A stretch of DNA of 64,000 nt, taken from positions 18,283,019-18,347,018 of the forward strand of contig CM049306.1 in assembly GCA_026874595.1 (NCBI GenBank), in the 5' to 3' direction. A model generated the notes under the pieces. That model saw only the letters and a list, made by a program, of their open reading frames with translations, did not search any database and had not been told where the DNA came from. The stretch is from Sipunculus nudus (taxonomy: Eukaryota; Annelida; Sipuncula; Golfingiida; Sipunculidae). Below, piece by piece: positions 23,690 through 35,082 of this stretch (positions are counted from its first letter, which is position 1; every line of letters begins with the position of its first letter). The translations under genes were made by a program, and so were the position numbers.

Positions 23690-26600
23690 GTAAGAACATG
23701 GCGCACTTAGAGGGGACGCTGGCGGCATGGCTTGGTAATTCTCCAGACAGAAGATCAAACAAACACTTCTTTTCCTCGAAGTAGTGCAGCAGGCGGAGTT
23801 ACTGTCACAAGCAGCCAAACATTCTTATTAAAGAACTGGTTAAACACGCCGAATTCGGCGGAGAATGGCCCGGTGGCGTCAATACAGGTCTAGGAGATAA
23901 TCTGGTAAAGCTAACACAGGTGAAAGAAGGTTGTCGAGTTACAAAGCAACATTTTAATGGAGGTTAACTCCATGTGATCATTGAATTTGTGTCGGAGAGT
24001 GTATACCATACCAAACGGGCGAATTCACTGAATCGCACAGCCCACGTTTGATAAAATAAAACTTGCACCTGGTCTGAATAGTCCTTTCAGTTGTTACATT
24101 GGAGCTCCCTGCCAGAGTTTATTTGAAAGGCCAATCCTCTTGTCATATTATGAACCGAATAAATAAAATTTTCTCGTCAATGGCACGTACTTGTCGACTT
24201 GGCCCTCGCTATGCCACGGTAGGTCAAAGGTCGGATCTTTGTGTAAGCTCGCGGCGGAGATAAGGGCCTCGTCTAAATGGACCGATACATGCTCTTTAGA
24301 TGTACCCACGTTATTATATGCTGTAAGTGATGTTTACATACGTGCCTAAAATATACGTCATATAACGGTTTTAATACCCGACTGTCATTTGTTTTGGTAA
24401 ATCAGTCAGAACAGAGACATTATTACCAACAGCGGTATGCACGGATCACGTGTATTTTATCAGGAACGTGTACAAGACGACTGAGTACAGAAAACTGGTG
24501 CCGTTATTTCAATTTATTTTACAGAAAAGATGACTTGCACAATATATTTGTGCGATTACACATCATGAACGCAAGCTAATTGTTTCTCTAGGATTGTTTG
24601 ACAACTATATAGATTTGTCATAATGAATTTGGAAAATTTACCTATTAAAGAGTTCTAGTCATTTTTTCGAAATTGTCATATGAACGGAAATTGGCAATCG
24701 TCTCGGTCCAGCCATTCAAAGAAGATACGTCATTTTGGTTCTAGGAGATGAGAGAGCGCCTGGGTTTCAAAAATGATAACGAAGCGGCACAGTTTCCATC
24801 ACATATCTCTCCCAAGGTTAAATACCTACACGAAACAGGTAAGCCTTACAACAACACTTGGAACACTCTTTATACATCAATAGTCGGCGCATAATAAAAC
24901 GATAACACATACTGTAGACCCAGCCGTTTGTTAACCAATCGGTTTTGGTTAAGCTCATCTTGTACCAAATATACAACTTTATTAAGTTCAAATCACTGGT
25001 TCTACTGAAATATTATTACTCGTTTCATTGGAATAGTTATTAGTGTTTATTGGCCTAGATAAAACTTACGTGCCCTTACAATAAGTAAAATCGGAATTAA
25101 TCGTTTTATTACACACAAAAATTTCAGTAGTGGTAATATTATCACAAACGTATTGACAACAAAACTAATAAAGTGCCTGACTAGGGATACAGCAGGTATC
25201 ATTTTTGCAGCTTTTAGAAGAGAAAATTAAGTAACCGCTAAGACAGAAGGGGTTCTTTAGGATTCTTTATAGAACATATTATTTAAATAGTTCCAGTAAA
25301 GTTTTTGTTGTGGTCAGACATTCTTAAAAAAAAGTACACATGGAAGGTTATTATACCATTGTTGATAATTTGGGCATTTGAAGTGCAATAGTTGGCGGTG
25401 TTTATGTGTCCCCTTGATAACAGCAAGAGAGGTCAGTTTGTAAAGTGTCATTGAGAGGATAAGTTTTAGTAAAATTGAAGTGGGGGATCATTGTTGGTTT
25501 GTTTTATAATGTTAATGATAGAATGAGATATGGTGTAAAAAGCAGCATATTTATGCTAGTACCAGTTAATTCATCATTAATAGCTATTAACTGCTTTATT
25601 TTTAGTATGTAATCAAATTAGTAGGCCTACCTGTCATGAATAACTCGCTATAGCCTTATTGCAAACAACATTTGTAGGAATAACACATGTAGATACAAAT
25701 GTATCAACACCCTTAAACATGATGTACTAGTCGGACACTTTTGCATTGGCTAATGATCACTACTACTACTACCACATCTTTCACTACTCCTTCTATTACT
25801 TCTACTACTACTGTTATCTCTACTGCTGCCACTATTATTAACCCTACTTATTTTAATCCTTATTATATTTTTCGGATGAGGACGCGGTCATCCTTAGCGC
25901 GTTCCTCTGGCTTAAAATAGGAAAATCTTCGCAGATAGATTACCACCATAAGACTGTTTTCGAAGTACTTCCTATTATTTTATTTTATTTCAGTATATTT
26001 ATACAGGGTAGCCTGTTCAGTAATATAGTTCTTCCGAAGGGCCCTGTAACCTTAAAACATGATATAATAATATCTGGTACAAAGATTATAAAATACACTG
26101 TATGCATATGTTACACAATATATGAATCATCAAAGATACTTGTACATAAATATTATATACATGACAAGTAAGTCAGTCATGATATGCAACAATACTTAAA
26201 ACGCTACAATAGGTCAAATTCACTTTATGCGTGAACAACATAGTCGTATATAAAATTATGTAATACATTTCATGGGTAATGTATGTAAGAAAACGAGTAA
26301 AATGCACTATAATCGTAAAAACTAGTAAAGACGTGGTTATAAAATACATTAAAGACAGGTATTGACAATGCATATTAGGAAATAACATTGTCTTTAGGTT
26401 GTAATGCTAAGACTTTAAAAGAAACGCTTTGGTCTTTTGTTTAAAAGCATTTAAAGATTTTATAGACCTGATCTCGTATGGTAAGGTATTCCATACTGAA
26501 GGGCCTCTGTATAAGAAGCTATTTTTGAAGAATTCATTTTTTCGGTTTTGGCAATAACAGAAGGCCACTTTTAGCGGATCTGGTAGAATGATCATGCGTA

Positions 26601-27918
26601 TCATTGAACCATATGAACTGTTTTGGATTATGGATATTCATTTGATTGACATATTTATGCATCAGGATACATATGAAATACTCACAACGTTTAGAGACTG
26701 TTAGCCATTGTAGCTGTTGTATCAGAGTGGCGCTTGGAATTCATAATCATAGCAGCTGGTTTCAATACGTGCAGCACAATTTTGAATTTTTTGCAGTTTT
26801 CTGTGGCAAATTGAGGTTTTCGTTTTGTCCCATACACTCATGGCATAGTCGATATGTGGCTAAATCATGGTATTATAGACTGTTATAAATGTATTTATGG
26901 ATAGTACTTTACTTTATTCCTTGTGGTATTTGTTGTTGCCCTGATCAAACCCTGACCTCGCAAAAATTTCGTCAAGGCCCATGGGGGCTGTCATTTCGCG
27001 TACAGACTAAAACCTGGATGTCGCAGGTCACATGTCGGAATTCAGGGTATACCGCTAGTAATAAATAACAACAAGAATTTCTAATGAAGCCTGATTCCAA
27101 TGTAACTCCATATCAGGCATGAGACACCTCATTGTCAGAAACCAGAAACCCAAAACTTAGACCAATTTTTCATAAACGGGTATACTTTCATTTATTTCTA
27201 AACATTGCAGCTCACAAAGTGCCAACAGATATCTGAACGACTGGCTCTGGATCGGGCTAAAACCCAGGTGGAATTGAAAAGGGATCATTATGATAGTTCA
27301 TTGAGTAACAAAATGCACGACTTCAGAAGATACCTGACCACTTCCGCCCCAGCCCACAGAGCCGTGAGAAAACATGAAAAGAAACTGATACAGAAGATCC
27401 GTGAAAAACATGCGCCAGTCGTTCAGGAGAAGAAAGAGAAACCAAAAGAGAAGAAACCGGTGAAAATCACAACTGGGATGTTGTGTGACTTATTGGTTCA
27501 ACGAGGGTGTGGTGACCCAAGGGAAAACTTTGGAAAGCACATCCGTGAACCAGACAGTCATGTGTTACTAAGGATACAACGAAGGCAGGCATTAATGTCA
27601 AGGACGCCGTTTATCAGAACAAAGCTTGCTGGAAAGGCGAGAGCTGAGTGTAATCAAGTAAATGCGCGCGCAACCGCCTTTTGCGAACAACAAAAACTTT
27701 TCCAAATGAGGACAGCGTCTGCCCATTCCAGAAGCCGTTTCCATGGTAATATTGTCCATCAAGGGGATGAGTCTCTAACTGAGAATAGCGGCGAGTTTTA
27801 CGAAGAAGATGATGAGTCACATGATAAACCGAAATTTGTAAACATGGATATGTATCGACGGATAAGACATTGGCTTGTCAGCTGTCGTCATGCAACTGGC
27901 ATCCCGCAAACAACATAG
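23575..27918 (+). CDS. Multi-exon gene of unknown function (basic, coiled-coil-like protein)
   Basis: Proposed pieces: a start exon 23575..23689 (ATG in 'agcATGG', donor GAG|GTAAGA); an exon ending at 24322 (GCT|GTAAGT); 24745..24838 (acceptor GGTTCTAG, donor CAG|GTAAGC); and terminal exon 27211..27918. The join 24322/24745 is in phase 0 and reads '..VPTLLYA|EMRERLGF..'. The exon ending at 24322 may start at 24223, 24230 or 24300; the last choice joins the start exon in phase. 24838 ends in phase 1 but 27211 needs phase 0, so at least one exon is missing; 27051..27070 (acceptor TCGCAG, donor AGG|GTATAC) has the right phase but is tiny. A dead LINE (25,975-26,935) fills most of the last intron. 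No family recognised; no signal peptide or membrane segment seen. Confidence 0.5.
24223..24322 (+). CDS. Candidate exon before 24745, start uncertain
   Basis: Ends GCT|GTAAGT in phase 0, matching the next exon. The matching frame is open back to about 24164 and includes 'LCKLAAEIRASSKW'. AG dinucleotides at 24222, 24229 and 24299 are possible acceptors. The last leaves a 23-nt exon, has the best pyrimidine tract (GCTCTTTAG) and fits the phase of the exon ending at 23689. Confidence 0.4.
24745..24838 (+). CDS. Internal exon of the 23.6-27.9 kb gene
   Basis: Flanked by TTTTGGTTCTAG acceptor and CAG|GTAAGC donor. Only one of three frames is open; it encodes 31 residues plus a split Gly, beginning 'EMRERLGFKNDNEAAQF'. 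The charged, non-repetitive composition and strong donor make it the best small exon outside the GPCR. Starts in phase 0, ends in phase 1. Confidence 0.5.
25757..25848. repeat. Imperfect (CTA)n microsatellite
   Basis: CTA/CTT/CTG triplets with interruptions, inside the last large intron of the 23.6-27.9 kb gene. Confidence 0.8.
25975..26403 (-). mobile_element. 3' UTR of the decayed LINE
   Basis: Sequence downstream of the RT stop, ending on the minus strand in AAATAAAATAAAAT-type tail near 25,980. The segment around 26,000-26,050 (minus: ACAGGGCCCTTCGGAAG ... CTGAACAGGCTACCCTG) matches another copy at 1.1 kb, showing a dispersed family. Confidence 0.65.
26404..26935 (-). pseudogene. Decayed LINE reverse transcriptase, C-terminal part
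   Basis: Translated on the minus strand across frameshifts and stops, this gives the end of a non-LTR retrotransposon polymerase: '..VYNTMI.PHIDYAMSVWD' (compare LP-HxDY-xxVW), 'KLQKIQNCAARI', 'LQWLTVSKRCEYFICILM', then 'SFLYRGPSVWNTLPYEIRS' and 'SLNAFKQKTKAFLL' before the stop. These are hallmarks of L2/CR1/jockey-type elements. At least two stops and two frameshifts show it is dead, and it is truncated at its 5' side near 26,935. It lies in the last large intron of the 23.6-27.9 kb gene on the opposite strand. Confidence 0.85.
27211..27918 (+). CDS. Terminal exon, 235 codons, hydrophilic basic protein
   Basis: Starts after a good acceptor (pyrimidine-rich tract ending ACATTGCAG at 27210) in phase 0 and runs to TAG at 27916-27918. 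The exon encodes a long Lys/Arg/Glu-rich segment with an 'EKKEKPKEKKPVK' stretch near residues 70-85 that is probably helical, then a mixed region. A short acidic patch 'EFYEEDDESHDKPK' lies near the end, before 'MYRRIRHWLVSCRH'. Low-complexity content is modest, the frame is open for 708 nt in AT-rich DNA, and the opposite strand offers only a short frame. Together with the acceptor this makes it one of the firmer exons here. Function unknown; a cytoskeletal or ciliary coiled-coil role is only a guess from composition. Confidence 0.72.
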   Translation, partial: LTKCQQISERLALDRAKTQVELKRDHYDSSLSNKMHDFRRYLTTSAPAHRAVRKHEKKLIQKIREKHAPVVQEKKEKPKEKKPVKITTGMLCDLLVQRGCGDPRENFGKHIREPDSHVLLRIQRRQALMSRTPFIRTKLAGKARAECNQVNARATAFCEQQKLFQMRTASAHSRSRFHGNIVHQGDESLTENSGEFYEEDDESHDKPKFVNMDMYRRIRHWLVSCRHATGIPQTT

Positions 27919-27929
27919 GCGTTACCATC

Positions 27930-29450
27930 TTAAAAAATGGTATAAGTACCCACCAGAATGTATAGCATTTACCGTAATTTTCTGTTTATTTCATATTTTC
28001 GGATCATAATGTATGTATAAGTTCGATTTTTTTTGGATGACTCTTTATTATATGTTCTGTGTACCATGGATTAAATATTTAAGTTTATACATAACAACCT
28101 GCGCTTAATCTAAGTAAATAGCTCAGTTAAAATCTCAGCGATCGAACTAAAGACAGCCATTGATTTTCAACCGAGCAAGAAGTGTTTTCTGCTCTACAGG
28201 AAAGAGCATGTCTGACTTGTAGCGCACTCGGCTCCAGTCGTTCCCGCCGCGTACAATACTCGTAAGATATTCCCACATTTTCGTATTGGATTAGAAGATG
28301 TTAAATTTCTTGGCATAAACCCGGCAGCATGTGGTGCTCGGGATAACTCGAAACCCAATGCGCCATGGTTTGAGAGGACCTTTATTGTCATTTTTTGAGC
28401 TGTCGGCGGACTAAACAACAGCGCCACTATCGGACATCACCTTATACCCGGCTCTCCTCGGCTACAAAAAGTTGTACAACTCCATAACGCATTGATCCCA
28501 GCTTAGAATAAACATAATTATAGGTATTTTGAACTAGAGTTGTCTGGGTACTCTAAAATGTTTAATACGAGTTGTTACGAACTAACTGAGCCATCACTTG
28601 AACTATTTAGGTACAGTGAACTGATAGCGGTGAGTCAGCCCTTCTCGGCACCTAACTCGCTGTTGTGTTACAGGGATCGACAAATCGTAAGGTTATCATA
28701 CGACTTTAATCCAACATTCGCAGGTCATGTGATCGGGGACCTTTACTGATATACGAACTATAAATACCTCTATAGAGAGCAGCTTCACATATTCAATATG
28801 AATAACCTAATATATTACTTGCCAATTTAATATTTTATACAATGATAAAGTTTAATAACTGCAAGAAAATGACACTATACCTCGTTTTAAAAATAAAAAA
28901 AAAATGACCGGTTTCACTTGGTTGTTTTTTTTTTGTCGTAAGTGTCATGATCTGGGGCAAGTATATTCCATACAATTGCAAACAACATAAAATATGTTCT
29001 TAACAACTGCAAACACCATAAAATGGTATAAGTTATATAGTCGGAAAAGGAACGAAATGAATCAGATGTATCAGCATGTTTGACAGCCATGTTTTTCGCC
29101 TGAAGCCCATGTTATACACACAGAAAAACAATAATAAAAAAAGAAAAAAGAACCAGTTAAAAAGAGCATGCATGATAAATCTTTAATTTATGCAAAGGCA
29201 TAGCATATGTTTCCTAACACATACCACGCAATGGCACACCAAAAATCAGTTATTTTATACAGAGTCGCCGCTCTCTTTTTTTCTTAAAAAAGGCCCAGGT
29301 CCTCGATAATGTTGCTAATTTAGTTTCTTGCCTTGATTCCTGAAAAAGAAAAATCAAAAGTATGGAAGTGAAATAATCCTGTGTTAATTATATACGACAT
29401 TTAATTAAATAAGGTAGTTTGGGTTTCCAGGGCAATCCTACAAAATTCTT
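27930..29450. other. 3' flank of the 23.6-27.9 kb gene, otherwise no gene seen
   Basis: No AATAAA close to the stop at 27,918; the first clear one is near 28,506. A short frame at 28,555-28,631 ends at GCG|GTGAGT. CGCACTCGGCTCC at 28,223 resembles a SINE head. Confidence 0.5.
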
Positions 29451-29464
29451 GTGTCTCGACCGTA

Positions 29465-29665
29465 AATAGAGGCCTCGACAGTCGAGGGGAAAAAACTCTC
29501 GGCTCTTTTCGCTGTCGACCCGGGTTCTATTCATCGGCGTGGCTATGAGAGTCGATTACAGTTGCCTGTCCAAGGCCGGTGGTTTTCTCCGGGTCCTCAG
29601 GTTTCCTACACCTTTACAGTCTACCAAATGCCACAGTCTGGGCCATGGAGAGTGCCGCGATTAGT
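29465..29665 (+). mobile_element. tRNA-derived SINE, copy 2
   Basis: Same order as the 16-kb copy: degraded head with CTCTCGGCTC and a B-box remnant GGGTTCTATTC, then GGCCGGTGGTTTTCTCCGGG and TTTCCTACACC. Point changes and small gaps separate the two, so they are old insertions. Confidence 0.68.
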
Positions 29666-30628
29666 TATAATAACTATTTGTACAATCCATGTAAATAAGT
29701 TTATATTTTTTTTATATAATTAAAAAAATCGCTCGCTCGCACCTTTTTTTTACTACGCACAGTCCCTGGGCTATAAAAGGTGACTTCGTTTGCTTGGCCT
29801 GAGTGTCAAATATTACATCATTTATAACATACAACGGTTACATGTAAAGTGAAAGTGCAGCCATAAATTAATACAGACCTGTGTAATCCTTGGACCATTG
29901 TTCCTGAACAAAAGAGTCCGGGTTAATAATGTACAACAAAAAGTATATTAACTTAGTTTGGATATTCGATTTACCGATGTGCATGGTTTACATTTTTAGT
30001 ACTTTTAACAAAAGTTTATGTTTTGACAAATCTGCGATCATGCAAGTAGGCGATAGTTGTTTATGTAGGTGCTACGTTTATGTACGTGTATGAGAAACCA
30101 GTAAACCAGTAGGGATAGCATGTACCAACTTTTTTTACACGATGCATCAGTTCCATAACCAGCCATCTTTTTTAATACATTGTCCTTAGGAAGCAAATTC
30201 CTTTTTTTTTATTATTAAACTGACTTGATGAACTGAGAAAAAAGAATAATAAATACAAACATTCTCATGATCTTTTCATTTTGACTTATTTTTTGCAAAC
30301 GTTTACTTTAACATTGTAATAAAGTGGGTTGATGGGGTTGTCATGATCAAGATTTGATAAAAAAAAGTTGTATCACTTGTTTATCCCAAGGTAAATTTCC
30401 TTAACAAATGAAACTATATATCTGAAAATCTGATAATGCAGCAAAGATGGACCTTCCTTGTATATCTGTTTTTGTAAAATTTCTAGTGTAACTGGCTTTC
30501 GATTTCCTGGTACCTTGCGGATTAAATATTGTCTATTGATGGGTGGTCTCGCCATCATTACCTCTGTATACAGGGGTGGAAGGGGGGGGGGGGTGTTTTA
30601 TTATTCCCGGGTCCAACGAAACCATGAG

Positions 30629-30875
30629 TAGAGGCGGATATCAGGGGGGCCCAGCGGGCGCCTCCTCTTTTGCGACCTAAAAATCTTGACATGGAATAAT
30701 ATACGCTTATTATCGAAAAGGAGTACTAATTATTTCGTCTGACACCGTCTTTTTTCCTATATTTTATCACGTGAGAGATATGTATAATGGTTACAAGCAG
30801 TCCAGGCACACTTGATTACCTGTGCCAAACTATTGAGCCCCCCCCCCCTGTTTCTGAACCCTGAATGCGCCCCTG
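30629..30875. mobile_element. MITE of the same CAGGGGCG family
   Basis: Left end TAGAGGCGGATATCAGG, right end (inverted) CAGGGGCGCATTCAGG, with ATGAG on both sides (30,624 and 30,876). It also carries C/G runs. The 5-bp duplication agrees with the copy at 54.5 kb. Confidence 0.62.
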
Positions 30876-30954
30876 ATGAGTCTAGCTTGGTCTTGGTTTT
30901 TTCTTCGGCCCATGGGGAAATCAATTTATCTTCAAGCATGTAGGCATGACTCGC

Positions 30955-31058
30955 ACATATATATATATATACACTTTATATTGTCCGTGTAACACATTTC
31001 AAAAATGTTACTGTAAGTTTAAGTTTTTAAAGTTTCCAATATATAATAATTCTAAACC

Positions 31059-31110
<52 letters not shown>
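30955..31110. repeat. Two (TA)n tracts
   Basis: A short tract at 30,955-30,971 and a longer one at 31,063-31,110. Confidence 0.85.
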
Positions 31111-31113
<3 letters not shown>

Positions 31114-31119
31114 ATTATA

Positions 31120-33390
31120 AACTCCGAAATGGAACCAAAGTCTATAATTCATTTCTAATATATAAATATTATTCTCTGAATATCAGGAGGATTACATTAA
31201 CACCCCCCCCCCCCCTCTGCTAAAAAGTGGGGGAGGGGGATTTATACCCTCCGATCCCCTCCTGCATTGACGCCCCTGCGGGAAACCAAGGACCCGATCC
31301 TCGCCTGCCTGACTGAATGTGGCTCAGTCACTCCCATGTCTAGCTGTCATGCATTCTTACACCATGTCGCTTTACTCCTGACCTGACGCGGACCGCAAGA
31401 CTAAAATAACTAAATAAAGAACCTTCACGTCCAGATCTTGAGGACGCATCACGAGCGGTTTACTCTAGCTCTTATTGTACTTCACCAATTTCTTTAATTC
31501 AAATATTTTATATCTTATCTTCTTCTCTGCAAAATTAATTGTAAAAAAAATATTTCATTCTTCGAGACATGGACCCCAATTCAAGTAGATAAACTTGAAT
31601 CCCCTGTATTTTTAGCAAAATTAAACTTTGTTTATAGTGTTAAACAGACAAGTAGCTGCCTTTTCAAGTACGTGGAAATACATTATTTATCTTCTTATCG
31701 GAAAAAAGTAACTGATAGGAAATATGAAAAATGGGAAACTTCTTTGCTGCTTGGAAATTCTTTGGCCTATTTTGCCATTTGGGGTTAATAAAGTGTGATT
31801 GTTGGTGAGGTGAGGGATGTTCCTCCGATACCTACACCTTTCCATGAATTGACCCCGCCCAAGATTACTAAAAATGTAAAGATAAGTCTGCTACCGTTCT
31901 TGTGATATTTTTAACGTACTTTCGGTCATGGAGAGAAGTCTTTTTTTAAAGGTGGAGGGAAATGTATTTTATTCATAGATATACATGAGGTTATGTACCA
32001 TGTCCTCCCCCACACGAACTATCAGTAGGTAGTCAGAGACCACATAAATACAGGAAATATGTGAATCCGGGCCCAATTTGTACGATGGTTCTACAGCTCA
32101 TGGTTGCATCAAAGTTCTGTTCTTAACCCAGAATGAGTAAGCGCCATATCGGCTGGGATAAACATATAGTTTTGTCTGACAATGGAAATGAATAAAAATA
32201 CTCTGGTGATCCAGATTTCCTACATATAAGTGGATGTCCCTTTGAATGTCAGCCTAATGTGGGCGTGGATTTGTGCGCATACGTATATGTAGATGGCGTC
32301 GATTCGTTTACTCATCCTCCGACAAAAAAAATAAATTTTCATTCATTAGTACCCTTCATATAAAAAAGATATGAGTGAGAAATATATATCTAACGAACCC
32401 AGGTTCTTATTCAAGGTTGCTATTCATTTCATGTGTTACCGAGGTTACATTGGATCTCGGTAGATGAGCACTGTAATATATAACGCAATAGGTATTAAAT
32501 TACCAATATTAAACAAAGTGTACATATGACAAAATTAAAATATAACCAGATCGTGTGTGTGATGAGAATCTACGAGCAGCTGGCGGAGTGGCAGTAAAAC
32601 CATAACTAGGACTAGGATGAACCTCCGTAACATATATTGCATAATTTCTAACGACCCTAAACTTGTGCAAACTAGAAAGTACTCGCAGAGCGCATACCTT
32701 CAGCCACACCTGTATCTGAATCCAGATCTGCCTAAAAATTTAACCAACCTATATCCCGACAATTCTAGTTTGACTTACTGAAATTCATTGAAAACATTAG
32801 TTGTTATTTGGTACGTTTTGGGATCCTGAGTTGTGAAAAAATAACAAAGATCTCAAGCGTCTTTCGTGTTGTTCACTCTCTGACTGATGATGCGTTGATG
32901 ATGAACTTAGATAACGAGTGGGTGCGATGAATGTGACGTTACCGGGGGAGGGGATGCTCAGAACAACAGATGCTTAATGCTGTAAATGCCACAATTATTT
33001 TCCAAGATTGCACCTAGCAAAATAAAAAAAATATGTATGCATCTTGGGAGGGGAAAACCATTTATGTTCTGGTGTAATGTTCGAGTGAAGTCGCAGAAAC
33101 CAAGCAGACAATTTCTACAATACGATACATTATTATTGCTTGCCGGAAATCAAAGATTTCTGCAAGCATGTTGGTCAGTTGCGTATGTTTGTTTGTTTGT
33201 CACGATTAGTGTTTGTGTTTGTCCCCACTCTACTGTCCACAGTTTTATAGCAATCGATCTGAAACTTACAGAGTTGATTGAAACCCAAAAGTCTGGGTAA
33301 CCTTTTTTTTTTTGGTCAATATAGGTCAAAGGTCATGGTCGAAAAACGTCAAGATTTGATTTTCTTCATAACTTCGTCAATTTTAGTCCT
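31120..33390. other. No gene seen
   Basis: C run at 31,202 followed at 31,277 by an inverted GGGGCG end that may be one arm of the CAGGGGCG MITE family. A 34-nt exon-like piece on the minus strand near 32,734-32,701 is too short to call. Confidence 0.5.
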
Positions 33391-33801
33391 ATATCGTCAC
33401 ATACTTAGGCTCAATTTCTTCCTCTGGGTCTTCTCAATTACCTGGTCTAGTCAATCTGTCAGTATGTCTGTCTGTTTGTCAGTTGTCCTCAATTTCGTCT
33501 GTTTGCTGGGTCTTGCATCATACAATTAGCAATCTATAGGCCAAATCTACATAAACTATAGCTCATTTTGTTCTTCTTAACCTTCTCCGTTAGCTGATTT
33601 AGTCATCTGTTATCTCAGATGTCTCACCTTGTCAGTATGTCTGTCTGTTTGTCAGTTGTCCCCAATATCAGCTGCCTGCTTGTTCTTGCTATTACGATAA
33701 GCATTCTAAAAGTCACAGTGTTGGAGGAATCCTTTTAAAACTGATACATGGTTTGTCTAACACTAATAGCTCGAAAGGAATTTCTTATGTTCGTAGAGTA
33801 A

Positions 33802-33818
33802 CCGCTAGGGGGCGCTGC
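33802..33818 (+). promoter_or_regulatory. CTCF-like motif 1
   Basis: CCGCTAGGGGGCGCTGC fits the bilaterian CTCF core (CCnnnAGnnGGCGC). Binding is inferred from the motif only. Confidence 0.5.
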
Positions 33819-34229
33819 TGGCGAATAAAACATATTATTTTTTGGCTATATCCCCAAAACTATTAACTTAACTACGCTCCCGAGGCAGCGGAAATCTTGC
33901 GCTTCTAAAGAAGCTACTTACGATATAGGTAGTAGGCCTATAGGCAAAGCGCTGTGTAAAGAGCGTATAACTTAATCTACACAAATTATAGCTGATTTTG
34001 TTTCTCTTATCCTTCTCCATAAGCTTATTTAGTAATCTCTTATCCCAGATGTGTAACTTTGTAAGTATGTCTATTTGTCAGTAGTTCTCAATAACGGTTG
34101 CCTCCTGGTTCTTGCTCTTACAATTAGCATTCTAGAAGACACAGTTTTGCAGGAATTCTTTGAAAATGATACATCTTATTTCTTACAATCATACCTCTAA
34201 AGGATTTTTTTTTAAATTTCGGAAAGTAG

Positions 34230-34246
34230 CCGCTAGGGGGCGCTGC
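34230..34246 (+). promoter_or_regulatory. CTCF-like motif 2
   Basis: Identical 17-mer to motif 1, in the next repeat unit, while the surrounding unit has diverged. Confidence 0.5.
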
Positions 34247-34518
34247 ACTCGAAACACTTCAACATCTTTTTTTACCATAGCTTCAAAACTGAAATTCTTA
34301 CCAACGTACACTGTTGCTCATTTTGTTCTTCTTAATTTTTTCCATAAGCTTATTTAGTTATCTGATTTCTCAGATGTGTCACTTTATGCCTTTTTTTACA
34401 GACTTTCTGTCTGTCTGTTTGTCAGTAGTCCTCATTTTTGGCGGCTTGCTGGTTCATGCATCTTAAAATTTGCTTTCTACAGGCCGCAGTTTTGCAGAAA
34501 TCCTTTTGAAACTGGTTA

Positions 34519-34523
<5 letters not shown>

Positions 34524-34579
<56 letters not shown>
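34524..34579. repeat. (TA)n expansion within a repeat unit
   Basis: About 28 TA units inserted where sibling units have ordinary sequence, in the 33.4-34.6 kb array. Confidence 0.9.
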
Positions 34580-34582
<3 letters not shown>

Positions 34583-34609
34583 AAGTGGTTTTTGATTTTC
34601 GGAAAACAG

Positions 34610-34626
34610 ACGCTAGGGGGCGCTGC
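34610..34626 (+). promoter_or_regulatory. CTCF-like motif 3
   Basis: ACGCTAGGGGGCGCTGC, one base from motifs 1 and 2. The following CACTCGAAACACTT is shared with motif 2's flank. Confidence 0.48.
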
Positions 34627-34723
34627 ACTCGAAACACTTAAACATATCACTCAATGGCCTTATCATGGGAAAGTTACGAAATAACGTGTAGGTGTGCTTG
34701 CATGAAGCCTTAATATGTGTATT

Positions 34724-35082
34724 ACCCCATTCACACGGCAAATTCAAATTGTTCTGAATGCGAATTGAGCGTTCACATAGCAATCCAGTGCTTTCTCCAA
34801 CCGTTTTATCCAAATCAGTTTCAAACCCAATCGAATTATCCGCTCCGCTAATTTGTCGTGTGAACGCTCAATTCGCATTCAAAACGGTTCAGAAGCAGCA
34901 ACTGAATCACAGCACATGCGCGAATGCTTGTGTCAGCATGTTGTCAGATTGATCCACATGTGAAATGTACACCTCATGCATTGGTGCCAGATGTCTGTGT
35001 GAACGCACAATACGGTTTGAAACCGATTTGACCAATTTGCTTTGTGCAAAACGTTTTAAAACCAGTTTGTGTGTGAAAGGGT
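34724..35082. mobile_element. Foldback-like element
   Basis: Outer ends ACCCCATTCACACGG and (inverted) ACCCTTTCACACAC are similar. Inside, a perfect 22-bp inverted repeat lies at 34,756-34,777 and 34,859-34,880 (core GCGAATTGAGCGTTCAC). No clear target duplication. Probably a non-autonomous DNA transposon; superfamily unknown. Confidence 0.5.

Larger units (their letters stand above)
33400..34640. repeat. Array of about four diverged 150-340 bp units with CTCF-like sites
   Basis: Units share GCTCATTTTGTTCTTCTTA, a TTAGTNATCTNNTATCTCAGATG segment, GTCAGTATGTCTGTCTGTTTG, a GGTTCTTGC segment and a GAATCCTTTTGAAACTG segment; three of them end in CGCTAGGGGGCGCTGC. Units lie near 33,400, 33,545, 33,975 and 34,300; the first is short, and the last is split by a (TA)n expansion. 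Confidence 0.72.

Noticed and set aside
32701-32734. 34-nt minus-strand exon-like piece before GTATGC
   Set aside because: Too short; no neighbour exon found.
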